In this document: in pieces, positions 1 through 6,796 of the stretch | Position numbering within the stretch: the stretch's first letter is position 1 | Layout: every line of letters begins with the position of its first letter | From: CAZOGW01 sp964579415 | Lineage (GTDB): Bacteria > Actinomycetota > Acidimicrobiia > Spongiisociales > UBA5794 | Assembly: GCA_964579415.1 (NCBI GenBank) | Contig: CAZOGW010000055.1 | Location: 1 to 19,215, forward strand | Reading direction: 5' to 3' | Length of the DNA stretch: 19,215 bases | Made by a program: the position numbers and the translations under genes | The notes under the pieces: generated by a model | What the model saw: only the letters and a program-made list of their open reading frames with translations | Databases searched by the model: none | Told to the model about the DNA's origin: nothing

Positions 1-50
1 TACCCTGGGTTCCCGACGCCGCTCAGCGTCGTCTGCAGCCCGAAGTTGGG

Positions 51-1319
51 GTGGGCAGCGGATTGGATAGTGTCCAGCGTGTGAACGCCGACGCGCGCCG
101 CGTCCAACGCATCTATCTCACGCTCACGTTGCTGTCGACGCTGGCCGCTTCGCTGATCTGGGGGATCAACACGCTGTTCCTGCTCGACGCCGGGCTCTCC
201 AACACGCAGGCGTTCACCGCCAACGCCTTCTACACCGCCGGGCAGGTGCTGTTCGAGGTGCCCACCGGGGTGGTGGCCGACACCCGCGGCCGGAAGGTCT
301 CGTACATGGTGGGGGCGGGCACGCTGCTGGTGGCGACCCTGCTCTACCTGGTCATGTGGGAGACGCAGGCGGGGATGCTGGGCTGGGCGGCGGCTTCGGT
401 GCTCATCGGGCTCGGGTTCACGTTCTTCTCGGGGGCGACGGAGGCCTGGCTGGTCGACGCCCTCACCTTCACCGGGTTCGAGGGCGACCTGGAGTCGGTG
501 TTCGCCAAGGGCCAGGTCATTGCCGGGGTTGCCATGCTTACCGGATCGGTGGCGGGCGGGATCATCGCCCAGATGACCAACCTGGCCGTTCCCTACATCC
601 TGCGGGCGGTCATCCTCGGGGTCACCCTGGTGGTGGCCGCGGTGGTGATGCGTGACCTCGGCTTCACCCCGGTGCGGGACGGCAGCCCTCTCGCCGAGGT
701 GCGCAAAGTGCTGGCGGCGTCGGTGGAGCACGGCTGGCGCAACCGTCCAGTGCGGTGGGTGATGCTGGCGGCCCCGTTCACCGCCGGGGTGGGCGTGTAC
801 GCCTTCTACGCCCTGCAGCCGTACCTGCTGGAACTGTACGGCGACCCGGAGGCGTTCGCCGTGGCCGGCATCGCCGCGGCCGTGGTGGCCGGGTCGCAGG
901 TCGTCGGCGGCCTCGCCGTCCCAGCGGTGCGCAGGCTGTTCGCCCGCCGCACCGACATCCTGCTCCTCGGTGTCGGCATCGCCGCCGCGGCGCTGGTGGC
1001 TGTGGGCCTGGTCACCAATTTCGTGGTGGCGGTGGTCCTGGTCGTGGTGTGGGGGCTGGTGTTCGCCGCCGCAGCGCCGGTGCGCCAGGCATACATCAAC
1101 GGCCTCATCCCCTCCCAGCAGCGGGCAACCGTGCTTTCGTTCGACTCGCTGATGGGGTCGGCAGGGGGAGTGGTGGCCCAGCCGGCGCTGGGCCGGGTGG
1201 CGGACGTGTCCGGGTACGGCATGTCCTACGTGGTGGGAGGAGCGCTCACCGCGCTGGCGTTGCCCTTCCTGGCACTGGCCCGTCGCGAGGATGCCGCCGC
1301 CGACCGGACAGCAGGGTGA
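51..1319 (+). CDS. MFS transporter (12-TM, drug-efflux type)
   Basis: This is a 422-residue, very hydrophobic protein with about 12 membrane segments in two halves, the standard layout of major facilitator superfamily permeases. After the second segment there is a motif-A-like stretch, 'GVVADTRGRKVSYM' (about residues 73-86), matching the G-x-(L/V)-x-D-x-x-G-R-(K/R) loop of MFS proteins. It probably exports a small hydrophobic molecule or drug by proton antiport in the cytoplasmic membrane; the substrate cannot be read from the sequence. The start is uncertain. GTG at 51 gives the longest form, TTG at 63 and GTG at 81 are in-frame alternatives, and none has a clear Shine-Dalgarno. The stop lies 58 nt before the acyl-CoA synthetase gene, so co-transcription is possible. 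Confidence 0.88.
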   Translation: MGSGLDSVQRVNADARRVQRIYLTLTLLSTLAASLIWGINTLFLLDAGLSNTQAFTANAFYTAGQVLFEVPTGVVADTRGRKVSYMVGAGTLLVATLLYLVMWETQAGMLGWAAASVLIGLGFTFFSGATEAWLVDALTFTGFEGDLESVFAKGQVIAGVAMLTGSVAGGIIAQMTNLAVPYILRAVILGVTLVVAAVVMRDLGFTPVRDGSPLAEVRKVLAASVEHGWRNRPVRWVMLAAPFTAGVGVYAFYALQPYLLELYGDPEAFAVAGIAAAVVAGSQVVGGLAVPAVRRLFARRTDILLLGVGIAAAALVAVGLVTNFVVAVVLVVVWGLVFAAAAPVRQAYINGLIPSQQRATVLSFDSLMGSAGGVVAQPALGRVADVSGYGMSYVVGGALTALALPFLALARREDAAADRTAG

Positions 1320-1362
1320 CAGCGACGCCGTTTCACTATCGTCCCGGTTAATTGCACGTCGT

Positions 1363-1370
1363 AGGGGAGG
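1363..1370 (+). promoter_or_regulatory. Ribosome binding site fixing the acyl-CoA synthetase start
   Basis: AGGGGAGG lies 7 nt before GTG 1378. It decides the start: the frame is open upstream to 1291, but that extension would run through this Shine-Dalgarno and overlap the end of the MFS gene. Confidence 0.8.
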
Positions 1371-1377
1371 ACAGTCC

Positions 1378-3153
1378 GTGGGTTACGAGACGATCGCACA
1401 CAAGGTCCTTGCCAACGGCCGGACGATGGGTTCCCGGCCTGCCTACCACGTCCGATCGGACGGGTCCTGGGTCGCCACCAGCTGGGCCGACTACGCCGAC
1501 GAGGTGAGGGCGACGGGCAAGGCACTGATCGCCCTTGGCGTGGAGCCGGGAGCGCCGGTGAATATCCTCGGCTTCAACCGCCCTGAATGGGTCATCATGC
1601 ACGTCGGCGCCATCGCCGCCGGCGCCGTGCCCGCCGGTATCTACACCACCAACTCGCCGTCGGAATGCCGCTACATCATCGGTCACTGCGAGTCGCCGCT
1701 GGTACTGGTGGAGAACACCGACCAGTGGGCCAAGATCGAACAGGTCCGCGCCGAGCTGCCCCACCTGCGCCACGTGGTCACCATGAAGGGCGCCGAGGCC
1801 GTCGACGACGACATGGTGCTGAGCTGGGACGAGTTCCTCGCCGCCGGCGCCGACGTCCCCGACGCCGACCTGGAGGCTCGCCTCGATGGCGCCGAGGAGG
1901 AGGGCCTCGCCACCCTGATCTATACGTCCGGCACCACCGGGCCGCCCAAGGGTGTGATGCTGTCGCACAAGAACGTGACGTGGACGCCGCTGCAGATCGT
2001 CCCCGCCTTCGGGCTCAATCGGGATGACCGGCTGCTGTCGTACCTGCCGCTGTCGCACATCGCCGAGCAGTCGTTCACCATCTCGGCGCCGGCGTCGGTG
2101 GGTGCCCAGGTGTACTACGCCGAGTCTATCGACAAGGTGCCGGAGAACATCAAGGAGGTGAAGCCGACGGTCTTCTTCGCGGTGCCCCGGGTGTGGGAGA
2201 GGTTCCACGCCGGGGTGACCCGGGAGGTGGGCAAGTCCACCGGTGTCAAGCACAAGATCGGGTCGTGGGCCATGGGCGTCGGTCGCAAGGTGTCGGCGCT
2301 GCGCAACGCCGGCAAGCCCATCCCGGCGCCCCTGGCGGCGCAATACCAGGTGGCGTCGGCGCTGGTGTTCAAGAAGGTGAAGGCGGCTCTGGGGCTCTCC
2401 GAGGTGCGCATCGCCTCATCGGGGGCCGCTCCGATCGCCCCCGAGATCGTCGAGTACTTCTCCGGCCTCGACATCATCGTCTACGAGGTGTACGGCCAGT
2501 CGGAGGGCAGCGGTCCCACCACCTACAACGTGCCCGGCCGCACCAAGCTGGGGACGGTGGGCCCGCCGTTTCCCAACGTCGAGGTGCGCATCGCCGAGGA
2601 CGGCGAGATCCTGCTCAAGGGCGACAACGTGTTCCTCGGGTACTACAAGGAGCCGGAGGCCACCGCCGACACGCTCATCGACGGGTGGCTCCACTCCGGC
2701 GACGTCGGCGAGTTCGACGACGAGGGGTTCTTGCGCATCACCGGGCGCAAGAAGGAGATCCTCATTACCGCCGGGGGCAAGAACGTGGCCCCGATCCCCA
2801 TCGAGGCGGGGCTCAAGGCCCACCCGCTCATCGCGGAGGCGATCGTCATCGGAGACCGGCGTAAGTTCCTCTCGGCGCTGATCGCCGTCGATGCCGAGGC
2901 GGCGGAGGCGTTCATGTCCGAGGCGGGGGAGAGCGGCCCCGCCCACGAGTCGGCCGCCATCCACGCCGCGGTCGAGGCGGCCGTTGACGACGTGAACAAG
3001 GACTACGCCCGCGTCGAGCAGCTCAAGCGGTTCACCGTCCTGCCCCGCGCCCTGTCCATCGAGGGCGGGGAGCTGACACCGACACTCAAGGTGAAGCGGG
3101 CCAAGGTGAACGAGCACTTCGCCGACGTCATCGACTCGATGTACGCCGATTAG
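1378..3153 (+). CDS. Long-chain acyl-CoA synthetase (AMP-dependent, FadD15-like)
   Basis: This 591-residue adenylate-forming enzyme activates a fatty acid with ATP to an acyl-adenylate and transfers it to CoA, in the cytosol or at the membrane. The P-loop-like AMP-binding motif 'YTSGTTGPPKG' is at residues 182-192. The later 'YEVYGQSEGSG' motif and the hinge region 'SGDVGEFDDEGFLRITGRKKE' are also present, followed by 'GGKNVAPIPIE', typical of long-chain ligases (ACSL/FadD15 type) rather than acetyl-CoA synthetases. The length suits the family. GTG 1378 is chosen over upstream starts because of the strong AGGGGAGG. It lies 58 nt behind the MFS gene and 69 nt ahead of the NfuA-type gene. The exact chain-length preference is unknown. 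Confidence 0.94.
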   Translation: MGYETIAHKVLANGRTMGSRPAYHVRSDGSWVATSWADYADEVRATGKALIALGVEPGAPVNILGFNRPEWVIMHVGAIAAGAVPAGIYTTNSPSECRYIIGHCESPLVLVENTDQWAKIEQVRAELPHLRHVVTMKGAEAVDDDMVLSWDEFLAAGADVPDADLEARLDGAEEEGLATLIYTSGTTGPPKGVMLSHKNVTWTPLQIVPAFGLNRDDRLLSYLPLSHIAEQSFTISAPASVGAQVYYAESIDKVPENIKEVKPTVFFAVPRVWERFHAGVTREVGKSTGVKHKIGSWAMGVGRKVSALRNAGKPIPAPLAAQYQVASALVFKKVKAALGLSEVRIASSGAAPIAPEIVEYFSGLDIIVYEVYGQSEGSGPTTYNVPGRTKLGTVGPPFPNVEVRIAEDGEILLKGDNVFLGYYKEPEATADTLIDGWLHSGDVGEFDDEGFLRITGRKKEILITAGGKNVAPIPIEAGLKAHPLIAEAIVIGDRRKFLSALIAVDAEAAEAFMSEAGESGPAHESAAIHAAVEAAVDDVNKDYARVEQLKRFTVLPRALSIEGGELTPTLKVKRAKVNEHFADVIDSMYAD

Positions 3154-3182
3154 CGGCTCACCGCGAGCGGTGGCGGAAGCCG
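3154..3182 (+). terminator. Stem-loop after the acyl-CoA synthetase gene (possible terminator)
   Basis: An outer stem CGGCT/AGCCG (3154-3158 with 3178-3182) encloses a CACCG-CGAG-CGGTG hairpin at 3159-3172. It begins directly at the stop codon. There is no U tract, so a terminator role is only plausible. Confidence 0.35.
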
Positions 3183-3185
3183 AAG

Positions 3186-3215
3186 TTAAGCAAGTCTCCG
3201 CCGCGCATCTACCAT
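3186..3215 (+). promoter_or_regulatory. Candidate promoter giving a leaderless NfuA-type mRNA
   Basis: TTAAGC (3186-3191), an 18-nt spacer and TACCAT (3210-3215) fit a sigma-70-type promoter. The -10 ends 7 nt before ATG 3223, and there is no good Shine-Dalgarno, so transcription would begin at or next to the start codon. TANNNT followed by 6-7 nt and ATG is the usual leaderless arrangement in actinobacteria. Confidence 0.5.
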
Positions 3216-3222
3216 CAGGCCC

Positions 3223-3852
3223 ATGACGGCACTCACCGAAACCGATACCCGCGTCCTCGAGATCACCGAGCGTGCTCTGGAGCAGATCGTCGCCCTGCGT
3301 AAACAGGAGACGATCGAAGGGCTGGTGCTGGGCGTCCGCATCTCCGGTGTGGGCCACCAGGGCTTCATCTACGAGACGGCATTCCTGCGGCCCGAGGACG
3401 TGTCGCCGTTCGATCATCGCGAGGACCACGGCGAGCTGCCGGTGGCCATCCCCACCGATTCGGTGGACAACCTGCGGGGCGCCGTGCTCGACATCGGCGG
3501 TGACCCGTCGGCGCCCGGATTGGTGTTGCGCAACCCCAATCCGGTGACGCCTGCCGGCGGTCCCGACATCCCCGACATGGAGCTGACCGGGACGCCGGCG
3601 GAAAAGGTGTCCCAGCTCCTCGAGCTGGCGATCAACCCCGCCATCGCCGCCCACGGCGGCTTCGCTCAACTCGATCATGTCGACGGGGAGACGGCGTTCC
3701 TCGTGCTAGGCGGCGGCTGCCAGGGCTGCGGCATGGCGGCGATGACCCTACGTCAGGGCATAGAGACCGCCATCAAGGAGAACATCCCCGAGATCACCGA
3801 GATCGTGGACGTCACCGACCACGCCTCCGGAGCCAACCCCTTCTACTCCTGA
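3223..3852 (+). CDS. NfuA-type Fe-S cluster carrier (A-type-like N-domain plus Nfu domain)
   Basis: This 209-residue protein ends in an Nfu domain with the cluster-binding 'GGGCQGCG' motif, Cys166 and Cys169, followed by the typical 'IKENIPEITEIVDVTDH' tail. Nfu proteins bind a [4Fe-4S] cluster across a dimer through this CxxC and pass it to client enzymes in the cytosol. The N-terminal part (about residues 10-115) looks like a HesB/IscA-type fold but holds no cysteine, so it is a degenerate A-type domain as in E. coli NfuA, where that domain helps target clients. ATG 3223 is supported by the -10 box just upstream. The next gene begins 13 nt after the stop and may be co-transcribed. Domain assignment is by motif recognition; the exact subfamily name is inferred. 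Confidence 0.88.
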   Translation: MTALTETDTRVLEITERALEQIVALRKQETIEGLVLGVRISGVGHQGFIYETAFLRPEDVSPFDHREDHGELPVAIPTDSVDNLRGAVLDIGGDPSAPGLVLRNPNPVTPAGGPDIPDMELTGTPAEKVSQLLELAINPAIAAHGGFAQLDHVDGETAFLVLGGGCQGCGMAAMTLRQGIETAIKENIPEITEIVDVTDHASGANPFYS

Positions 3853-3865
3853 GAGGGCCCGGGCG

Positions 3866-4993
3866 ATGCCCGAACCCGTATCTCTCCGCCAACTCAACCG
3901 TGCCACCCTGGCACGCCAGCGGCTGATCGAGCCGTTCCCGGCGGGGACGCCGGTGGAGGAGATGGTGGACGCGGTAGGCCCGCTCCAGGCGCAGTACAAC
4001 CCGTCGCCGTTCGTGGCGCTGCACGCCCGGGGCAGTGGTGTCACTCCTGACGACGTCCACGCCGCCCTCGACGAGCACCGCCTGGTGAAGGCGTCGCTGT
4101 ACCGCCAGACGCTCCACATCGTCGGCGGTGTCCGCTACCCCGACTACGCCGCCGTCTCGGACGCGGCCCGGGAGCGCAACTGGACCGGCTACCTGGGCAA
4201 GATCGTCGATCCCGATGCGCTGCGTGCCGCCCTGTCCGACTTCACCCGCACCGAGCGCAGCCACGCCGAGCTGATGGAGTTCATCAAGGGATGGGTCGCG
4301 GTCAACGCCAAGGACGGCGCCAGGGTGCCCGACACCAGCACCTGGTTCATCGTGAGGGCCTGGAGCCGGCTCATCAGGACCCCCGGGACCACCCGGATCG
4401 ACTACCACGGCCGGGACGGCTACGTGCTGGGGGAGACTCGCCTGGAGGTCCCCGATGTCGATCCCGACGAGGCATGGGCCGGTCGGGTGCGCGCCTACCT
4501 GGCTGCTTTCGGGCCGGCGGGAATCGACGACCTGAAGTCCTTCGTGGGTGAGAGTCGTGTCACCCGGCTGCGGTCCGGTGTCGCCGCCCTCGGCGACGAG
4601 GTGATCGAGTTCACCGACCCGGCGGGCACCGTGGTCTACGACCTCGCCGGCAGCCCGCGGCCCGAGCCGTCGACGCCGGTGCCGGTGCGGCTGCTGCATC
4701 GCTTCGACAGCCTGCTTCTCGGCTACGCGCCGAAGAGGCGGCAGCGGGTGACCCCCGATGCCCACTACGACACGGTGATGCAGACCCGCAACGCCCAGGT
4801 CCTCGCCTCGGTACTGGTCGACGGATTCGTCGCCGGCACCTGGGAGCCGAAGACCGACCGCCACGGTCTCACTCTCACCGTCACCCCGCTGGAGAAGTGG
4901 TCCGGCGCCGTCACCGCCGCGGTGGATGCCGCCGCCGAGAGCACTGCGGCGTTTCTCGCCGGGGACGCGCCGTCCCGGGTCGTCGTGCTCTAG
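3866..4993 (+). CDS. Winged-helix HTH_42 protein, AlkZ-like DNA glycosylase candidate
   Basis: This 375-residue cytosolic protein resembles the HTH_42 / 'winged helix DNA-binding domain-containing protein' family (PF06224), which includes the DNA glycosylases AlkZ and YcaQ/AlkX. These remove bulky alkylated bases and unhook interstrand crosslinks. Near the N-terminus is 'GPLQAQYNPSPF' with Gln41 and Gln43. This Q-x-Q matches the catalytic QxQ of the AlkZ subgroup; the YcaQ/AlkX group carries QxD. Later regions ('SLYRQTLHIV', about residues 77-86, and 'RLLHRFDSLLLGYAPKRR', about residues 275-292) also suit the family. A GAGAGGG Shine-Dalgarno overlaps the preceding stop codon, 8 nt from ATG 3866. 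It may be co-transcribed with the NfuA-type gene. Catalytic activity is inferred, not shown. Confidence 0.82.
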   Translation: MPEPVSLRQLNRATLARQRLIEPFPAGTPVEEMVDAVGPLQAQYNPSPFVALHARGSGVTPDDVHAALDEHRLVKASLYRQTLHIVGGVRYPDYAAVSDAARERNWTGYLGKIVDPDALRAALSDFTRTERSHAELMEFIKGWVAVNAKDGARVPDTSTWFIVRAWSRLIRTPGTTRIDYHGRDGYVLGETRLEVPDVDPDEAWAGRVRAYLAAFGPAGIDDLKSFVGESRVTRLRSGVAALGDEVIEFTDPAGTVVYDLAGSPRPEPSTPVPVRLLHRFDSLLLGYAPKRRQRVTPDAHYDTVMQTRNAQVLASVLVDGFVAGTWEPKTDRHGLTLTVTPLEKWSGAVTAAVDAAAESTAAFLAGDAPSRVVVL

Positions 4994-4996
4994 CTC

Positions 4997-5038
4997 GGGC
5001 CGGAGTCTCGGGCGGGTCCTGGATGCGACTCCGAGCCC
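4997..5038. terminator. Bidirectional hairpin between convergent genes
   Basis: GGGCCGGAGTC (4997-5007) pairs with GACTCCG-A-GCCC (5027-5038), giving 11 bp with one bulged A and a 19-nt loop. An alternative 10-bp pairing, CTCGGGCGGG (5007-5016) with CCCGCCTGAG (5036-5045), uses part of the same DNA. It sits between the stop of the AlkZ-like gene (4993, +) and the stop of the 79-aa gene (5082, -), as expected for a shared terminator. There is no U tract. Confidence 0.5.
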
Positions 5039-5081
5039 GCCTGAGGTGTCGGCCGGGAGTCAGAAGTCGATCGCCGCGAAG

Positions 5082-5321
5082 CTACTCGGCGCCGCCACCG
5101 CCACCGGTGAGACCACCGAGGAGGTCCTGGGCCTTGTCGAGAAGGCCACCGACACCGTCTGCCGCCGCACCGCCGGTGCCGTCCAGCAAGCCGGCGACCT
5201 GGTCGGCGAGAGGTTCGGGGAGCTTGTCCTTGAGGAAGTCGATGACTCCTTCGACGACGCTCTGGAGCTGGTCGACAGGGAGACCGGTCTTCTGCTGGAG
5301 TTGCTCGAGTAGCTCGTCCAT
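5082..5321 (-). CDS. Small acidic protein with Gly-rich tail, unknown function
   Basis: This 79-residue protein starts at ATG 5321, with GAAGGAG (5327-5333) 5 nt upstream. That ribosome site rules out the longer in-frame start further upstream. Residues 1-45 look like amphipathic helices ('MDELLEQLQQKTGL', 'VVEGVIDFLKDKLPEPL'). The rest is Gly/Ala/Leu-rich and ends in GGGGGAE. There is no signal peptide, cysteine or membrane segment. I do not recognise a characterised family; it recalls the small DUF-type helical proteins of actinobacteria. It is followed by the convergent hairpin at 4997-5038 and lies 70 nt downstream of the zincin gene on the same strand, so the two may share a transcript. 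Confidence 0.75.
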   Translation of the reverse strand: MDELLEQLQQKTGLPVDQLQSVVEGVIDFLKDKLPEPLADQVAGLLDGTGGAAADGVGGLLDKAQDLLGGLTGGGGGAE

Positions 5322-5391
5322 GGGGGCTCCTTCGGTGAGAGGGTGGAGCGGTGCCGCCTCTGATCCTACGTGACGGTCGGGCGCCCGGCCG

Positions 5392-5748
5392 TCAGTCCCA
5401 GCCGATCTGGTGGAGGCGTGCATCGTCGATGCCGAGATGGTGGGCCAGCTCATGGAGGACGGTGCGGCGGATCTCGTCCCGCAACTCGTCGTCGGGTAGG
5501 TCCAGGTCGAGGTGAGGGAGGCGGAAGATGTAGATGGTGTCGGGCATTGCGGCGAAGTAGTCCTGGCCCCGCTCCAGTAGCGAGATGCCGTCGTACAGGC
5601 CGAGGAGGCCTTCCTGGTCCGGGTCCTGGTCCGGCGTCGGCCGATCGGCGACGAGGACGCGCAGGTTGTCGATACGGTCGACGACCCACGGCGGCAGCCC
5701 GGTAAGGACTTCGTCGACGACGGCTCCGAAGGCGGCGCGGTCCAGCAT
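5392..5748 (-). CDS. Small zinc metallopeptidase-like protein (zincin, DUF1025 type)
   Basis: This 118-residue protein carries 'TVLHELAHHLGIDDARL'. His99, Glu100 and His103 form the HExxH zinc site, and Asp109 is placed as the third ligand of HExxHxxGxxD. This is the layout of the short 'metallopeptidase family protein' group (PF06262, zincin_1), which is widespread in actinobacteria and whose substrate is unknown. The upstream part, 'VADRPTPDQDPDQEGLLGLYDG', is also characteristic. There is no signal peptide, so it is probably cytosolic. ATG 5748 has no Shine-Dalgarno; instead TAACCT lies 6 nt upstream, which suggests a leaderless mRNA. It is divergent from the holin-like gene. Confidence 0.88.
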   Translation of the reverse strand: MLDRAAFGAVVDEVLTGLPPWVVDRIDNLRVLVADRPTPDQDPDQEGLLGLYDGISLLERGQDYFAAMPDTIYIFRLPHLDLDLPDDELRDEIRRTVLHELAHHLGIDDARLHQIGWD

Positions 5749-5754
5749 GAGGGG

Positions 5755-5760
5755 AGGTTA
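5755..5760 (-). promoter_or_regulatory. Candidate -10 box for a leaderless zincin mRNA
   Basis: TAACCT on the minus strand matches TANNNT and ends 6 nt before ATG 5748. The 6 nt between are CCCCTC, which cannot serve as a Shine-Dalgarno. No convincing -35 is visible. Confidence 0.45.
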
Positions 5761-5773
5761 CGTCGGAGGATGC

Positions 5774-5803
5774 TTGCAGCGCGTCGGGTCGGCGTCGTAG
5801 GCT
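5774..5803 (+). promoter_or_regulatory. Candidate promoter of the holin-like gene
   Basis: TTGCAG (5774-5779), an 18-nt spacer and TAGGCT (5798-5803) resemble an actinobacterial housekeeping promoter. It would give a leader of about 37 nt containing GAGGA before ATG 5847. It shares the 98-bp divergent region with the zincin promoter. Confidence 0.45.
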
Positions 5804-5846
5804 CGGGAGGGCGGTTTCGGAATTCCTACCCCCCGAGGACGTACCC

Positions 5847-6233
5847 ATGTCGAAGTCCCTGATTTCCCTGCTGCTTCACCTCGGCGGCAATGCCCTTGCG
5901 CTGTTCGTGGCGGACATGCTGTTGGACGACCTCAGCGTGAGTTGGCCGACATCGTTCATCTTCGCCGTGGTGGTCTTCAGCATCGTCGAAGCACTGATCG
6001 AGCCCTTCCTCGCCAAGGCGGCTGCCAACCAGGCATCCCTGATCCGCGGCGGAGTGGCGTTGGCCGCCACGCTGGTGGGCCTGATCGTCACCAACCTGCT
6101 GTCGGACGGCTTCCGCATCCGTGGTTTCGGGACGTGGATCGTGGCGACAGTGATCGTGTGGCTCGGCGCCCTCGTCGCCCAGTTCGTGCTGCGGGCCGTC
6201 TTCGGCAAGGACACCGCCGACGCAGCCACCTGA
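5847..6233 (+). CDS. Small membrane protein, phage-holin-family type (four TM)
   Basis: This 128-residue protein has four predicted membrane segments (about residues 5-25, 34-54, 65-86 and 97-118). Motif stretches 'SWPTSFIFAVVVFSIVEA' and 'ATVIVWLGALVAQFVL' resemble chromosomal proteins annotated as 'phage holin family' / superfamily IV four-TM proteins. The name reflects topology; no lysis genes are nearby, so a housekeeping membrane role is more likely than lysis. GAGGA precedes ATG 5847 with 8 nt spacing. The stop is 14 nt before the VOC gene, so the two are probably one transcript. Confidence 0.8.
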   Translation: MSKSLISLLLHLGGNALALFVADMLLDDLSVSWPTSFIFAVVVFSIVEALIEPFLAKAAANQASLIRGGVALAATLVGLIVTNLLSDGFRIRGFGTWIVATVIVWLGALVAQFVLRAVFGKDTADAAT

Positions 6234-6247
6234 CGCTGGACCGGGAC

Positions 6248-6640
6248 ATGGTGTCGCGCATCTCGCATGTCAGCGTCGACTGCCGCGACGCCTATGCCCA
6301 ATCCGTGTGGTGGGCCGAGGTACTGGGCTTCACGGATGTGCCCGGCGACCCCAACGAACCCGGCCACGAGGAGTGCATGATCGTCGACCCGGACGGCACC
6401 GATCGGGTGCTGTTCATCGAGGTGTCCGAGGGCAAGGCGGTCAAGAACCGGCTTCACTTCGACCTGGTCCCCACCGACCGCACCCGTGACGAGGAGATCG
6501 ACCGTGTCGTCGCCCTCGGCGCCACCCCGCTGTGGGACCTGCGCAAGCCCGACGGCACCGGCTGGCTCGTCCTCACCGACCCTGAAGGCAATGAGTTCTG
6601 CATCCTCCGCTCCGACGCCGAGCGCCAGGCCATCGGCTGA
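6248..6640 (+). CDS. VOC family protein (glyoxalase-like fold)
   Basis: This 130-residue protein starts 'MVSRISHVSVDCRDAY' and contains two beta-alpha-beta-beta-beta-like halves, the second ending 'WLVLTDPEGNEFCILRS', the classic end of vicinal-oxygen-chelate modules. It matches the Glyoxalase_6-type, single-domain proteins common in actinobacteria, which are mostly of unknown substrate and may bind a metal or a small ligand. ATG 6248 is chosen because the protein begins directly with the first strand of the fold. The longer open frame upstream overlaps the holin-like gene and does not look like protein. Translation may be coupled to the upstream gene, since no strong Shine-Dalgarno is seen. 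Confidence 0.86.
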   Translation: MVSRISHVSVDCRDAYAQSVWWAEVLGFTDVPGDPNEPGHEECMIVDPDGTDRVLFIEVSEGKAVKNRLHFDLVPTDRTRDEEIDRVVALGATPLWDLRKPDGTGWLVLTDPEGNEFCILRSDAERQAIG

Positions 6641-6644
6641 GCTC

Positions 6645-6670
6645 GGGTTCGGCGGGGGATCGGCGAACCC
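6645..6670 (+). terminator. Hairpin after the VOC gene
   Basis: GGGTTCG (6645-6651) and CGAACCC (6664-6670) form a perfect 7-bp stem with a 12-nt loop, 4 nt after the stop codon and just before the tRNA -10 box. There is no U tract. Confidence 0.42.
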
Positions 6671-6681
6671 CGCTCGGTTGC

Positions 6682-6687
6682 TAGAAT
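6682..6687 (+). promoter_or_regulatory. -10 box of the tRNA-Val gene
   Basis: TAGAAT ends 10 nt before the first base of the tRNA, so transcription would begin only a few bases upstream of the mature 5' end. No clear -35 hexamer is visible. Confidence 0.5.
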
Positions 6688-6697
6688 CTTGCCCTCC

Positions 6698-6769
6698 GGG
6701 CGCTTAGCTCAGCGGAAGAGCGCTGCCTTCACACGGCAGAGGTCACTGGTTCGAACCCAGTAGCGCCCA
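6698..6769 (+). tRNA. tRNA-Val (anticodon CAC)
   Basis: The cloverleaf folds fully. The acceptor stem is GGGCGCT with AGCGCCC, the D arm GCTC...GAGC, the anticodon stem CTGCC/GGCAG with loop TTCACAC (anticodon CAC, reading GTG), and the T arm ACTGG-TTCGAAC-CCAGT. The discriminator is A. The 3' CCA is not encoded (the sequence after the discriminator is CCCC). The gene marks the border between conserved genes on the left and an accessory, partly decayed stretch on the right; tRNA 3' ends are common integration sites. Confidence 0.95.
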
Positions 6770-6777
6770 CCCCTCAA

Positions 6778-6796
6778 ACCCTTATCTGACAAGGGT
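6778..6796 (+). terminator. Hairpin after tRNA-Val
   Basis: ACCCTT and AAGGGT form a 6-bp stem with a 7-nt loop 9 nt after the tRNA. The sequence that follows is pyrimidine-rich but holds no long T run. Confidence 0.4.

Noticed and set aside
2416..3678. Long minus-strand open frame (420 codons)
   Set aside because: It is opposite the acyl-CoA synthetase and NfuA-type genes, is rich in Gly/Arg/His/Asp and has no family likeness; it is an antisense shadow of high-GC coding DNA.
3812..4864. Minus-strand open frame (350 codons)
   Set aside because: Antisense to the AlkZ-like gene, with shadow-type composition and no ribosome site or motif.
6740..6769. tRNA 3' end as an att core with a second copy in the window
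   Set aside because: No second copy of the T-arm/acceptor sequence was seen by eye in the rest of the window, so no att pair can be claimed.
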